DNA of 64,000 nucleotides, from positions 281,753 through 345,752 of the forward strand of contig NW_023365820.1 of assembly GCF_000003815.2 (NCBI RefSeq), given 5' to 3'. The translations under genes and the position numbers were made by a program. Under the pieces are notes generated by a model. The model was not told the DNA's origin and ran no database searches. It was given only the letters and a program-made list of their open reading frames with translations. This stretch comes from Branchiostoma floridae (Eukaryota > Chordata > Leptocardii > Amphioxiformes > Branchiostomatidae). Each line of letters starts with the position of its first letter. Positions within the stretch are counted from its first letter, which is position 1. Below are positions 21,380 to 33,834 of the stretch, in pieces.

Positions 21380-22090
21380 ACCTCTGTACCGGGAAGTCGT
21401 CATTCTAACTTTTGTTGCTTCTCGTGAGAATGTAAAAGGCAGATGCAAAATTAACTCAGGTATGCAAAAAGATATTCGGAAATGGACACTTTTGTCTTAG
21501 AAAATCGAGGTGCATTTCAAACTCAAAGACAAGCTGTGAAAGAACAGAGATGAAGAAAGCCATTGTTCGGTATGCCATACTTTGTGTTCAAGCGACTTTT
21601 TCAATGAAGGCCGCTTTTTTTTGCCAAATTCATTTTCATTCGAACTATTGCATGTGTTTTGGAGTTCCCATTGGATGTCATCGATATATTCAAACGGACA
21701 TGGCCTAAAGTTAAAAAAAACATCATTTCTTAACGTTGCCGAGTTATAGTCATTTGTCATGTGGGAATACACTGCAAGTGCCACAGTTGACTTTAATTGT
21801 GTACCAATGGGTCCCATATTGCTGTATGAACGACCAAATGAGCAGCCAGTGACTCAAACCTTTTAACCGAAAGATCACTTTACCCAGAATCGAAATTAGG
21901 TCATTGGGGTTTTGAAGATGATAAATGAAAGAGCGAATAAACCATTATTTATTCTTTTGCGTACATGCACAGAATCATATACAAAGACAGTGTTTATATG
22001 ACGAATGATAAAGATTTGGGCATATTCCATGCAATTTTTTTTATATTGACTTCCTGTCTTGAAATTGTTTGTGTGAGTTTTTGCATATTC
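21380..22090. other. no gene seen
   Basis: No coding or repeat structure recognised. Confidence 0.4.
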
Positions 22091-22099
22091 ATGTTTGTT

Positions 22100-22308
22100 T
22101 TTGTTTTTGTATGTGTGTGTGTGTGTGCCTGAATGTATGCGTGTGTCGTGCAGTGTGCGACTATGTGTGTGTATATGTGTGACTGTGCATATACCTGTGC
22201 GTGTTTGTGTGTGTGTGCGTATATGTGTGTGTGTTTCTGCCTGAGCATGTGTGTGTGTGTGTGTGTGTGTGTAGGTATATGTGTGTGCGTGTGTGTGTGT
22301 GTGTGCGC
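22100..22308 (+). repeat. imperfect GT microsatellite region
   Basis: Two blocks of GT repeats with many interruptions (GTGTGTGCGTATATGTG and similar). They create spurious low-complexity reading frames on both strands. Confidence 0.9.
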
Positions 22309-22754
22309 TACAAATAAATATAAAAAACGGTTTATATAGTTTTCAGATACAAACATAGATATGTAACTTATAAAGATATGCAATATTGCTTATGTAATAC
22401 GTCATCTTCCTTCAATAAAAGAAAGCGGACCTTAAAATCATTCTGAAACTCCCTTCGTATCTTAAAGTCGTGATCTTTCACAAGTTATCACCTTTGAAGA
22501 CCCCGTAAACTCCTTTAAACTTTAAGTAACCCCAACACAACTTTCTTCACCAAAGGTCCTTCTTATCTTCGGGATATAATTATACCCCACCAAAGCAGTC
22601 GTATCAAGAAGACATGTGAGGTCGAATGTGATAAATAACCTCGGAGTGATACACTATTTGATCGATGAAGAGTTGTTGGACAATTTGGTGGCCTCAGCCA
22701 AAGGTCGACCTGGTCGATCTGGGCACAACCGCTGATTAAAGTAGTTCCCTTCGG

Positions 22755-23140
22755 CCACAGCAAGTAAATTCTATGGATGACATCTTATGCAGAGTGCAAA
22801 TTTAACGAGATAGCGCGAAAAAAAACCCAGATTGAGTAAAAAAAACAACAAAATGGCTAAATGTTCAAGTTCAAAATATAGACACGATAAACGTCTTAAG
22901 CTTTGGAGTGACAAAATGTGGCATCACAACTAACAAGGTATTCATTCCTGTATTGTAGAAGTGAATTATTGTAGTAAAAGAGACACTAGTGCGGTACACT
23001 GGCATCACTTGCCAAGCTGGCAACTACATTCATGGCTTCCATATTGTTGGCACGTTTACTATTCAACAAGTTTTACTTCTGCAACTATAGTCATGGTTAA
23101 ATCCCTAGTGTCACTTCTACAAGTATGGTTATTAACTAAG
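22755..23140. mobile_element. MITE family with CCACAGCAAGTAAATT ends, copy 1 (truncated)
   Basis: Left end CCACAGCAAGTAAATTCTAT. The interior matches the reverse of 42755-43214 over several blocks, for example TGGCAACTACATTCATGGCT and CCCTAGTGTCACTTCTA. The other end is missing after about 23140. Confidence 0.6.
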
Positions 23141-24770
23141 CTATACAACACAGGTTTGTCTATATTTTGGACTATCTTATCATTCCGAAGAGAAAAGGGA
23201 AGTTTTTTTGCCTTGCCGCCGGCAAGGCTTTACGCCAGCTTTCTTCCATGGATCCATGGATGGACGGACCTGTTAACCCAGCCCTTCCAAAGCCCCTTCC
23301 AAAGGCCCTTCTTTCCTTGCCGAGTTTCATGGCTTAGTTACACAATGGTACATTCCAGGCGAGTATTTAAACGCTCTTCTAGACGCATGTTACTGTATGT
23401 GGTCCAGCGTAATAAATCTACGCTTTAACTCACCATGTTTATATAAAGATATATCACAAATTGCATCAGCAGGAACTTAGTTTGTAATAAAATATAATGC
23501 ATATTCATTGTGGGTCAAAAAGTTTTACAAAGCCTGTTTAATGTGCCAATAATTCATCTGACATAAATTATGATAATGAGGGGGGAGGGGGGGCGACATG
23601 TGGAACTCGGGATTTTTAAGCGTAGAATCTAGTCTAACTTACCAAAATAACATAAAATACGCGGCAAGGCACAGCTTTTTTAAAAAGATTTCTTGTTTGT
23701 TCTGAAATCGTGGGAAAATCAATGAGCGCGCTGATGTTATCCATAAAATGTATTTGCGATGGCCTCAGCCAGTTTCTGATCAATAGAGCGTGGAAACAAA
23801 CATCAAACGTCTGACATTATCGGAGCTGAAAGTAAAGAAAATGAAATATTGACCGGTTGGGAAGTTAACACGCTGTAGGTACAGATGTAGAACAATTAGG
23901 GTAAGCTTCCTAACAGTCAGTCGCAAGTATTTTAGCTCGTAATCAATGTCTTAATTCAAGGAACTTAAACTTGTTTCCACTGGTTTTGTTCAAGAGTTTA
24001 TTTTCAGTTTAATAAGGCCACGCTTGATTACACAGATGATATCCACACGCCCATTAAAGTTCTTTTCTTAAAAAAAAAACATGCTGTAACGTTTTAAGTA
24101 TTTTTTCAACCTTTTCATAAGGATTTCCCACGCTATTATTTTTCTTGTTTTTCTTTTAAGTGCCAAAACTCCTTTGCTTGAGGGCTCAGACACTTGATTG
24201 AGGGAATTATTTTCTAGATATACAGGTGGTTTGTGGCTGGCTGGTTGGTGGCTGGTGTTTTCTTTAACACCCTTGACTTCCAGTGAATGCCTACCGTATA
24301 GTCAAGTAAGCATTGCGTATCTCTATCCTTGTTCTAAAGAGTGTGTATGCTACCTTCCTGCAGTATGATTTGTTACCGTTTTACTATACTACAACATTGC
24401 ATCTAAAGTGATATACTGAAACATGCCAACTTGGCCTCTACCCAACTTGTGCGCTGACCAAGTCAATTGGGTGTCTATGACGCAAACTTGAGAGCACTGA
24501 AATGATCAGTCATTGATAACGCTAGAGAATGTCAAGACAGAATTTGCTGTACATGTACATGTGTATGATATTACCATTCTTTGAATAACCTTTGCTCCTT
24601 TCTTCCCTCCTTGTCTTTTTGCATTTTTTTTTTTAATTTTCTTCATTTCTCATTTCCTTCTGATCTCCCAATTTCTCTATTTTAATTCTATTACATTATT
24701 CTTCAGTACAATAAAGGTCTTCATTCATTCAATATCATTTCTTTTCGTTCTTATTTCCTTTCGCTGTCTC
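23141..24770. other. intergenic, no gene seen
   Basis: Holds two small palindromes near 23211-23260 (GCCTTGCCGCCGGCAAGGC and CCATGGATCCATGG) and a G-rich tract at 23579-23594. No coding content. Confidence 0.5.
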
Positions 24771-24792
24771 GTTCTCTCTCTCTCTCTCTCAC
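24771..24792 (+). repeat. CT microsatellite
   Basis: TCTCTCTC run at the left border of a pyrimidine-rich region. Confidence 0.85.
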
Positions 24793-24939
24793 TTCTCTCT
24801 CATTTCTCTGACTCCATACGACTATTCTTTCTTTCATGTTTGCCGCCCTTGCCCTCTTTGATTTTGTTCATTTTATCTGTCATTTTATCTGCCTCTTTCT
24901 CCATCCCTTTATTGTTTCGTCTTCCTTTCTACTCTTTTC

Positions 24940-25840
24940 CAATCTGTCAGTTGCGTTTTCATTCCATCATGAGTAATTTATTTGCCCGTGGTGTGTGCTT
25001 GCCGCTGTCTCTGCTCTCTAGAGTTCTTTTTCTTGCAGTTCTATTGTCCTGTTTTCGCCATACTTTCTTCATTCCCTTCTTTTTTCCTCTGTTTTTATGT
25101 TCAATCTGTCAGTTGCGTTTCCTTTTCATAGTGAGTAAATATGTACTTGCCCGTGATGTGTGCCTGCCGCTGTCTCTGCTCTCTATAGTTCTTTTTCTTG
25201 CAAGTCTAATGTCGTCTTTTCACCATTCTTTCTCCATTTCCTTATTAAATTTCCCTCTCTTTCTTTTCGCAGTTGCGTTTCCTTTTCGTCTTGAGTAAAG
25301 TACTTGCCCGTGGTGTATGCCTGCCGCTGTATCTGCTGTATACAGTTCTTTTTCTTGTATTTCTAGTGTCATGTTTTCGCTCTTCTTTCTTTATTACCTT
25401 CCTTTTTTTCCTCTAATTTTTCGAACCTGTCAGTTGAGTTTCCTTTCCATCGTGAATGATCTACTAGTCCACGGTGTTTACCTACCGCTGTCTCTGCTCT
25501 CTATATTTCTTTTTCTTGCATTTTTAGTGTTCTGTTTTCGCCATTCTTTCTTCATTTCCTTATTCTATTTCCCTCTCTTTCTCTTTTAGGAAATGCCAGT
25601 TGCGTTTCTTTTCTATCTTGAGTAATGTACTAGCCCGTGGTGTGTGGATGCCGTTGTCTCTGCTCTCTATAGTTCTTTTTCTTGCATTTCTAGTGCCCTG
25701 TTTTTGACATTCTTTCTTCATTCCCTTCCTCTTTTTCTATCTACTTTTTGGTCTAACCTGTCAGTTGCGTTTCCCTTTCATCTTGAGTAATGTACACGCC
25801 CGTGGTGTGTGCCTGCACCTGTCTCTGCACCCCATTACCA
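24940..25840 (+). repeat. pyrimidine-rich ~162-bp tandem array, six units
   Basis: Units begin GTCAGTTGCGTTTCCTTTTC at about 24946, 25108, 25268, 25429, 25595 and 25760 (spacing 160-166). Each contains GCCCGTGGTGTGTGCCTGCC, GTCTCTGCTCTCTA and TTCTTTTTCTTGCA. The + strand is very C/T-rich, so the long hydrophobic open frames here are composition artefacts. Confidence 0.9.
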
Positions 25841-25904
25841 TCCCTGCCCGCGCCGGGCCAATTTCCCGGTCCAGTGACCACGTGTATTGCCTTCTCTGGC
25901 CTAC

Positions 25905-26250
25905 GGACTCTCCAAACCCTATTCCAAGTTCCTAATAGCTTTAAGAAAGGCCCTCCGGCATGACTTCTTTTTCTTCCCTGACGTTTGCTGCAGGAGAACC
26001 CAAAAGTTTTAAATCGATTGACACTTTTCCTAATACCAAATCTGACGTTCTTTTTGAACCCTATAACCTACCGACTCTCAAAACCCTATTCCAAGTTCCT
26101 AATAGCTTTAAAAAGGGCCATACGGCATGTTTTTCTTTTTCACTGACGTTTGCTGGAGGTCAAGACGTTATCAATCGATTGTAACTTTTTTCCTAATACC
26201 AAATTTCATTTTCTTTTCGAATCCCATTTCAAAGTCGCAATAGCCAGGAG
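25905..26250 (+). repeat. ~175-bp tandem units
   Basis: AACCCTATTCCAAGTTCCTA followed by ATAGCTTTAA occurs at about 25915 and 26083, with a weaker third start near 26225. Each unit also holds TGACGTTTGCTG and ATCGATTG. A further diverged unit, with the same order of motifs (GACATTTGCT, AACCCAAAAGTTAGACATCG), lies at about 26478-26550. Confidence 0.75.
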
Positions 26251-26574
26251 AGGCACTCGTCATTGCATTTGTCTTTAAAAAGAGTACGTGATTCATGTTT
26301 TTTTTCTTAATCTGTTCTAATCTCTTGTTTTTTAGTTTTTCATAGGGAAAATGATGACAATCTACTAGAAGTATCATAGTGAAAATACGAAAAAATGAGA
26401 AATCATAACTATACTTATAACTGATAACTTTAAGAAGAGAAATCTTGTCTTTGCCCTCTGCATATTTCTTTTTCTTTAGATGACATTTGCTTCTGAAGAT
26501 GATAACCCAAAAGTTAGACATCGATTTTAGTCCTAACGCATTCCTAGTCTCTGTCGACAGACTCAAGTCGAAAT

Positions 26575-26755
26575 CCCTTATATCATCTCATCTATCTCTA
26601 AGTCTGATAATCCAGAGGTTCCGAGTTCGATCCCCGCCGTGCCCCCGACGTTGTGCCCTTGGAGCAGACACTTTACACGACCTTTTTCTCTTCACCCAGG
26701 TGTAAAAATGGGTACCTGACTTCGATCGGGGAGGTAAAAGAAAAACGCTACCTTT
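26575..26755 (+). mobile_element. tRNA-derived SINE
   Basis: B-box GAGTTCGATCCCC at about 26622 is followed by the tail GACGTTGTGCCCTTGGAGCA, ACACTTTACACGACC and CACCCAGGTGTAAAAATGGG. This is the clearest example of the SINE tail used to identify other copies in the window. Confidence 0.8.
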
Positions 26756-27048
26756 ACCTTCTGTCTTTACGTTACTTTGTATCTATATAGCCGGTATAAC
26801 CGCCGTTCGGCGTAACACACCAGTGTCACTGTTGTGTCACTGTTAATATGAGTTTCTATAACTTGAGAGCAGTACCACATTGTCCTCTTTCCAAAAGCAA
26901 TAGATAAAAATGTCTTATTATTTGGCTGCTAAAATTTGCCAACTAGTTTTCTCTACCCTTTACTATTCTCTGTTTTGGAGAAAGAGAGGGAGCAAGAGAA
27001 GAAGAAAGAGGGAGACAAAGAGGGAAAAGATAGTAAATTGCATCAGTT
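26756..27048. other. no gene seen
   Basis: AT-rich spacer with a purine-rich GAGAAAGAGAGGGAGCAAGA stretch near 26977. It leads into the minus-strand frame at 27049-27414. Confidence 0.4.
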
Positions 27049-27414
27049 TCACCTATTACTTAAAGGCAACTGTATCAGCAGATTTGTAACGAAACTTGAT
27101 GCTCCTCTGGCTAGCAGTGTGCTCTGCAAAGTTTTGAAAACTCCCAATCCTACGGTTGAATGAACGGTCAAACCAACAATGTTAATCGGGGTCTCATCTA
27201 TTCCTACCCGGTGCACAATCCTCCCTTTGGGCATCACCGGTCTAAAATCATCCCACGAAGCGATAACCAGCTTCATTCGGAGCTTGATTCGTGCCGCCTC
27301 GCCGATAGAAACAATTTGCCCTCGCCACAGCACCCCTAATTTACTCCAGGAAAAAGCTGATATTACCAAGGAAATTGTAGACATCTCCGATTTCCAATCC
27401 TTCCACCACACCAC
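27049..27414 (-). pseudogene. unrecognised fragment, possibly a retrotransposon endonuclease piece
   Basis: A 121-residue minus-strand frame includes IGEAARIKLRMKL, ASWDDFRPVMP and GIDETPINIVGLTV. The pattern of a basic stretch, a (S)xRP segment and PINIVxxxV loosely resembles the AP-endonuclease domain of LINEs. The resemblance is by eye and weak. Confidence 0.3.
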
Positions 27415-28750
27415 TTAAGACCGTAGCACTGACTGTACAAAACGCTTTCCAATTGCCTTTGAACTTTGGTAATGGAAATTGGCCCGGAGCGTAAACTTGA
27501 CTGACTTTTGTATTGATTTCTTGTCGTGAGAGTTATTAGTAAATGTCGAAAATGAATAGGTGGGCTTAAGTGTATGGAGGGAGGATAGAGATAGCCTTGG
27601 TGTTGGCTGACTTTCTGTAGGGGAACATTTTAACGGTTTCGTGAGGTTAGATATGGATCTTATTCTCATAAGGAGTCAGGTAAGGACGTGTACTGAGGTG
27701 TGCCAACTTGCGTCATGCCGAAGAGAGTGGTGAAGAAAGTTGAGTCTTGGGCAAGTCAACTTTTAGTCACTTCTATTTCAGGTTTAAGGCGCCCCTTAGC
27801 CCTTCCCTGTGTATGTTAGCTACTACTTAGCATCACCAATTGTTATAACTCCTCTGGATGCAATTATATCACAAAATGAAAAAAAAATACATGAACCTGG
27901 AGTTATTTATGTGATGTATCAATGTAGCATTAGTAATAGTGAATACACATCATATATTCAGAAAAAGACTTAGGTGTTCAGGACAATCTTTAGAAGGCAT
28001 CTATTACAGCGTGTTTATTTTTCAATATGTCAGTAATATGGCACCCGATGGAATTATGAGTATTAATTCTAAGTCTATTTAGTCTTTTATTCTCTGCAAT
28101 TTAGACTAACTTGATCTTCAAGGCCCAAAGTCTATTGCTGAATATGGTGCTAGTTATCAGGTAAAAGAGTAATAATATCCTTTAACAACAACGGAACGGT
28201 TCAAAGACTGCGAACGGATGAAATGTGACCAAATATTCCAACAGTTTGAAACAACCAGAGACTGCTGAAGACTATACATTGGTCGCTGGTCATCACAAGC
28301 AGGAAGATACTGTACATCCATCATTGTTTATAGATGTCAAAACTAGCGCATTTCTTAACTGGTCGATGTTATGGCTGAGAAGTACAAAAGGTGCACCTCT
28401 TCTCGTATATTTACCATAAAAATCGTATTATCTTGTCTTCTACAGGTGACGTAAATCGAACATGTTAACAAGACATCGTATACCTCTTCGCATTGCCTCT
28501 CATTCTATCATTTTTCTTTGTCTATTCGTTTCAGTTAAAATGCAGTTGGCGGGGGGGGCTCAATGTGTTGAATTGATTTCTAACCAACTTGAACGACTTG
28601 TGATTAAGTTTTTTTTTACCTCCATTGATTTCCGCCTAGATGTTTTAAATCAGTATCCACGGGAGGATGCAGGTTCATTCTACAGGTAGATTACCGAAGG
28701 TGGAAAACTTCAAAACTGTTTTAGCTCAAAGACTGGCGCTAAGCTTAAGC
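27415..28750. other. intergenic, no gene seen
   Basis: AT-rich sequence without recognised coding or repeat content. Confidence 0.45.
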
Positions 28751-28754
28751 TCAG

Positions 28755-29325
28755 TATATGTCATTTATTTATTCATCACAAAATATGTGGGTAGCCCCTT
28801 CAACTTGTTTGAAGTTGATTTCCAAGGGGGCCCACTACATAAATAACAAAAACGAAAGGAGTTACATTCAGTAAGACAACCAGAGGACAACAAACAATAT
28901 ATACAAATAAACCGAAGCATCTTTACCAAGAACAGTTGTCGATGTCAACCAAAAACGACAACGGTGGAGGTCAGAGATCAATGTGCGGAGGAGTGTGGGG
29001 AGCTTTAAACTGCCGTAGAGTTGGTGCATGTCTAATGTCTGCCGAAAGGGTATTGTAATATGTTGCCCCTCTGTATGCAAATGTGCGGTGGCCAGCTGTG
29101 TTTGTGTAATTGGGTTTATGAAGCAAAGAGGCTTGTCTGGTGTTATGGCTGTGTAACAGGTGATTGTGTACAAAGGTGGTATCCAAGTATGTCGGGACAA
29201 GCCCGTTAATACATTTATAGACCATCACACACGTGTTCCTTTCTCCGCTGCGTAAGATACTTCCATGTAGCAGATTCTCCAAAATCTTTTCATCGGCCGT
29301 GGCCAGCATTATTTGTATGGTCACC
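28755..29325 (-). mobile_element. LINE (CR1/Jockey/L2-type) 3' remnant
   Basis: Minus-strand frame from 29324 gives a reverse-transcriptase C-terminus: MVYKCINGLVPTYLD, HNTRQASLLHKP, YRGATYYNTLSADIR and LRQFKAP. The expected WNxLP reads YNTLS. Toward 28755 a 3' UTR-like stretch with GTAGTGGGCCCCCTTGGAA ends in an ATGAATAAATAAATG signal. Confidence 0.75.
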
Positions 29326-30415
29326 CTTGTTTATGTATCACACATGCAAAGCATCAATATGCCTCATAAAAACAATTCACGTTCTCCTTTAGATGACACC
29401 CATAACTTTTGTTTTAAATAAAATTTTGTTTTTACAACAGCCGTCTTTAACATCACTCTCATGTAACTTTTGGTATACGTTTTATTTATTTATTTATTTC
29501 TGTTTTCTTTATACAGGGTGGACACACTCAGTACTTTGCGTACTGCTTTTCAGGTGTGCCCTGTACAAACAACATACGCACAATAGCATAACAAAGAAAT
29601 AAGATAAACTAAACGATAAACAAACCAAGGAAACCATATATAAATGAACATAAATCAAAATCGTAACTCATTGATCAAAATTCGTGCCGGGTCAGGAGGT
29701 CAGGGGTCAGCAGTAATTACCATTTCTTACCGTTTGATGAATATCCATGACGTTTTTATAGATATTCATTATATCTTTGTATATGTTTCTTTTGTAACAT
29801 TTAACTTTTAGAAACCGATGAGAATCTTTTAACACAGAGCTAGTCATTAATCAACACTAATTGTAGATACTTCAAGCATTCCAAGTTTCAATAAACATCT
29901 TTGATATGGAACAACCTTATTTCGTTCTTTTACATTTTTCTGTTCACAGTTATGGATATACTTGTATACGTTTATTTTTACTTGTCTCGATTGTAAAGAT
30001 TCTGTAAAAAAATCGTACCTTGCAAATTTTAAGAAATACCTTTAGAATTGAAGTTTTTATTAAGATACCCTTAACCCCCCCGATATCGTTGGTTTATTCT
30101 TCCACCTAACTATTGGTGTTAAAACATTTATCTACATTCAACACGATAAACATTATCATTACATTCAATCCATGACTTCCTACACCCTATCCTAATGATC
30201 ATGTACCAAGCCTCAAGCCACGATAACACCAATCACAACACCGCAGCTATAAAAGTAACCAAGAAGATAATAGATAGCAAAGACGTCACGACATCGTCCT
30301 GTTGCTAAACTCCTTTGTCCTTGATTTGTAGTTGAAGCCTTCACAATTAGAAATCGATGCGCTGATAGACTCCACTAAAGCCCCTTCAGCGCCAAAGAGT
30401 TGATTGCATCGACCT
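29326..30415. other. intergenic, no gene seen
   Basis: Contains a short TTTATTTATTTATTTA run near 29485. Nothing else recognised. Confidence 0.45.
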
Positions 30416-30419
30416 TACT

Positions 30420-31050
30420 CATCTACTTGGACTTAATAATGGGGATGGTGGGACGTAGGTAACATACAGGAGTAGGTGTTGGCTACATCACACTACTACA
30501 AATGAATGAAAAAGATCGGTTGTATAACAGAAGAAGGATCGTAGGCAAAACTTCTGAAAGTTTAGTCGACTTTTATTCTATGAGGTCTTAAGACAGTGTT
30601 TTTCTAAGGGGGTAACTGTTTGGTCTGTTTTGATAGAGGGGAGATGTCAAAAATTGCATGGGGCTTCATTTTATGACAATAATCTCATATAACGTTATAC
30701 TATGTAAAAGTAAGCAAACGTCTTGTTTGTTCGCTATACAAAAATATCGTTAGCATCTACTTAGACTTAATAATGTGGGGCCGGGACCGAGGTAACATGC
30801 AAGAGTAGGCGTGAGCTACATCACACTACTACTAATGAATGAAAACGATCGGGGATATAACAGAAGAAGGATCGTAGGCAAAAACTTCTGAAAGTTTGGT
30901 CGACTTTTAGAGCTCTTGAGACTGTGTTTGTCTAAATGGGGGCAACTCTTTGGTCATGTTTTTCCGGTCGATGATGACTGCATGAGTGATGTTCAGAATT
31001 ACACGAGCCTTCATTTATAGTCTACACATAATGCTATACGATATAAAAGT
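30420..31050 (+). repeat. tandem duplication of ~334 bp
   Basis: CATCTACTTGGACTTAATAA at 30420 recurs as CATCTACTTAGACTTAATAA at 30754. The following AACAGAAGAAGGATCGTAGG and CTTCTGAAAGTTTRGTCGAC are shared, at moderate divergence. Confidence 0.85.
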
Positions 31051-31980
31051 AGGAAACCAACTTTACAAGATCTGTATATAACAAATCCGTTGAACACACT
31101 GTATTTATTTGAAAGTATCTTTCATTTTAGCCGCATAAACATTGAATCATTTTGTCACATGGATATGGAAGTGTAGAAATATACAACATCTATTTCTATC
31201 GTCAATTACATCTTTGTAACGATGAATAACTCAAACATGTTAGGGAAATTTGCATAGCATACTATATTTCCTTACCTTTTGAAACTAAATTCACCAATCC
31301 CATGCCTGAATCCAATAGTTAGGTAGGTAACCTGGGTTGAAAAACAACAGGTAAGGAATTAAATCTGTAGGAAATGGTTGCGTCGACAATTTGTTTCTAC
31401 TCAAATGAATATCGAAAATGACACAATCAAGCTCAACATGAAAGTACCCAAAGGTACAATTCAAACATGGTAATTATACCGATATGACCTTAGGTCTCGG
31501 ATATTAGGATCGTCAGGTCGACCGATGTTGGAGGCCAATAATTGTTCATCTGACGTGAAATAATGACCTGAAGTTGACTACTGAGGACGAGAGTTCAGGC
31601 CAGGTTATAACCTCTAACCAATTGCAAGTTCTCAGATACTTGTCCAGCTATAGAATATATAACATTCATGTTTTATTTAGCCCTCTTAGCAGACCATACG
31701 CGTGTGGTGTTTTTAGTTAATATCAGTTCTTAAGGAGAATAATTACATGTTACTGTTTTCTGATCCGACATTTTATTCGCTGAAATATTACAAGTGTCTG
31801 ACACGATTGCTATGTAAACAGGTGATTTTTTTTCGTACGTGTGACGTCAACAATGGGTCAAAGTTCGTCGGAAGTTGGTACCGTTTGTTTGCCCTGAATT
31901 GTGATGATCTTGCTTTCTTCGTTGATCTATTTAGCGAGATGTAAATAGTAGAGGACGGATTCGACCAAGTTTCTAAAGGT
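31051..31980. other. no gene seen
   Basis: Contains one copy of a ~40-bp CRE-bearing word (31842-31881) discussed in the findings. No coding content. Confidence 0.45.
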
Positions 31981-31987
31981 ACTTTAA

Positions 31988-32920
31988 CCCTATCCAGACT
32001 TTGGGGGGGGGGGGGGGGCTAAAAATGCCTGCGCCAACTTTGACCTCCTATATCTCCCAAACAGCTTGTGCTAGAACAACCAAACTTGGTGAGTTTTCCT
32101 AGAATATTGTTGGCAACACTCTAAAAAAAATTGGGTAAGTTTATGATTTTTCGTGTTGCCATGGCAACGGGTTTCTGAAAGGCAAATTTGACAAAAATCA
32201 CTAATTTTGGTTTCAACAATGGGATTTTAAGATTTTCATTCTAAACTAAACTTCTTTTCATATATCTTTAATATCTAACACATCTTAGTTGAACATTCAT
32301 AATAAAATATTCATAAATTATGCTAATAAGATGACGTAATTGGTCAAAATCCAAGATGGCCGACAATATCATGATTTAAAGTATAACAAGCTTATTTTCA
32401 CTCAGATTTCATCACTACGTGGTATTTTCTTACAGAAAACATTCATGTGAACGTTTCTAATCCATTTCCATGGGGTTTTAGCGTTGTATGTTGAAAAAAA
32501 AATATATCTTGAAAAATTTAAGGTTGATAATCCAAGATGGCGGATAGCTAAACTACAGATGACGTCATTCTATGACGTCATTTTGACGTCGTTGCGTCGG
32601 CTTTTGACAACAGAAGTCTTGTAACACTTAAATATTGATAAGAAACCATTATTGGTACCTTTTTCAGTGAGATATCTCGGTATTATGGGAATTCCCCGTT
32701 TTAGCCAAAAATATGAATTAATGACGTCGTAATTACGTCATTTTACGTCATAATGATATACAAATTTCAGGAATTATAAAACTCGATGAGCACAACCCCC
32801 CCCCCCCTGCAAATTTGGTGATCGTACAGTAAGCCGTTTTGAAGTACGAAGGGGGGGTCGAATGAGCAACCTCCCCCCCACCAGGCCAGGGAAGGCCCAA
32901 AAAGCCAAGTCTGGATACGG
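31988..32920. mobile_element. TTAA-flanked non-autonomous element, family B, copy 1
   Basis: Flanks are TTAA (31984) and TTGA (32921). Ends are CCCTATCCAGACTT and AAGTCTGGATACGG. Long G and C runs sit just inside the ends. The interior matches 51623-52573 in reverse (TTGCCATGGCAACGG, TTTGACAAAAATCACTA). TTAA targets suggest a piggyBac-like source. There is no transposase. Confidence 0.8.
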
Positions 32921-33071
32921 TTGATATTTACAAATATATAACAATGTTGGTTTTCCATGTAAAAAAAGTTGTTAAAGTCAAAGTCTTCTTGTTCAAAATG
33001 GTGGGTCGGGCGGCGCCCATCTCTGTTTCTGCATCCCTGGGCCATACTGTGCAATCACTACAACAGGTGAA

Positions 33072-33102
33072 AAGAGAGAGAGAGAGAGAAAGAGAAAGAA
33101 AG
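33072..33102 (+). repeat. GA microsatellite
   Basis: GAGAGAGAGAGAGAAAGAGA run next to a reverse tRNA-like segment. Confidence 0.85.
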
Positions 33103-33117
33103 AGACAGTATCAGTAT

Positions 33118-33192
33118 AAGTCTTTGCCCGGGGATCGAACTCAAACCCAACCGAATACAATTCAAACATTCTACCCACTCGGCCATTGCGCT
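33118..33192 (-). mobile_element. tRNA-like SINE head (reverse)
   Basis: On the minus strand GCGCAATGGCCGAGTGGGTA (A-box) and TTGAGTTCGATCCCCGGGC (B-box) are about 40 bases apart. The lack of a paired acceptor stem and the adjoining simple repeat favour a SINE or tRNA pseudogene. Confidence 0.55.
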
Positions 33193-33199
33193 TTTAGAA

Positions 33200-33830
33200 T
33201 ATATCGCTAGTTGCTATGGATTAAGTAGAATAAGGTCGATTTCCATAAAGTATCTTTTTGGGAAAGTTTTCATTTTTAGCAAGTTCCCAAAGGAGCCGGG
33301 CCACCTTAAGTTTACTTCTTCTTCTTGATGCATGTAAGATGGATATCCATGCTCTTAAGGGGTCCTCTGTAGCTCGAAGTGCAAAACTGCTCTCTTAGCA
33401 GAATTTAGTATTAACACATCTCGAGGGACAGAGAAACTTTGCGCAGCGTTTCGGGGGCGATCGTCATTGTAGATAACCTTGGGGGAACTATTTTGTTTAT
33501 GACGCCGTGTGAATTGGTTTTTTATCCTGCGGGAACTATCAAATAATCCTCTCAATCTCTAAGAGACATGGAATCATGGCTTGCGCTCATTGGCTCTTAG
33601 GTCCGGTACACTGTTATCATCATGGAGTGTAAAACTTCAAAGACTTTGTAAGACCCTCTGGCTTGTAAAGACGACCGGGGCGGTAAACGATAGCATCGGA
33701 ATGAATCATAAACGAGAAAGATCGCGATAAAACGTACACACGTACACACAGGAAGGAATGACAAATGGGATGCTTGGTAACATTAATAGCTAGGGGGTAG
33801 CCCCAGGTCCAATCAGTTATCTTCTTACAA
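33200..33830. other. no gene seen
   Basis: No coding content recognised. Leads into a satellite array. Confidence 0.4.
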
Positions 33831-33834
33831 ACGG

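Noticed and set aside
21994-22383. His-Thr repeat frame on the minus strand
   Set aside because: Translation of the GT/CA repeat region; low complexity only.
24840-25589. Long hydrophobic + strand frames resembling membrane proteins
   Set aside because: They follow the C/T-rich 162-bp tandem array; hydrophobicity is a consequence of pyrimidine-rich codons.
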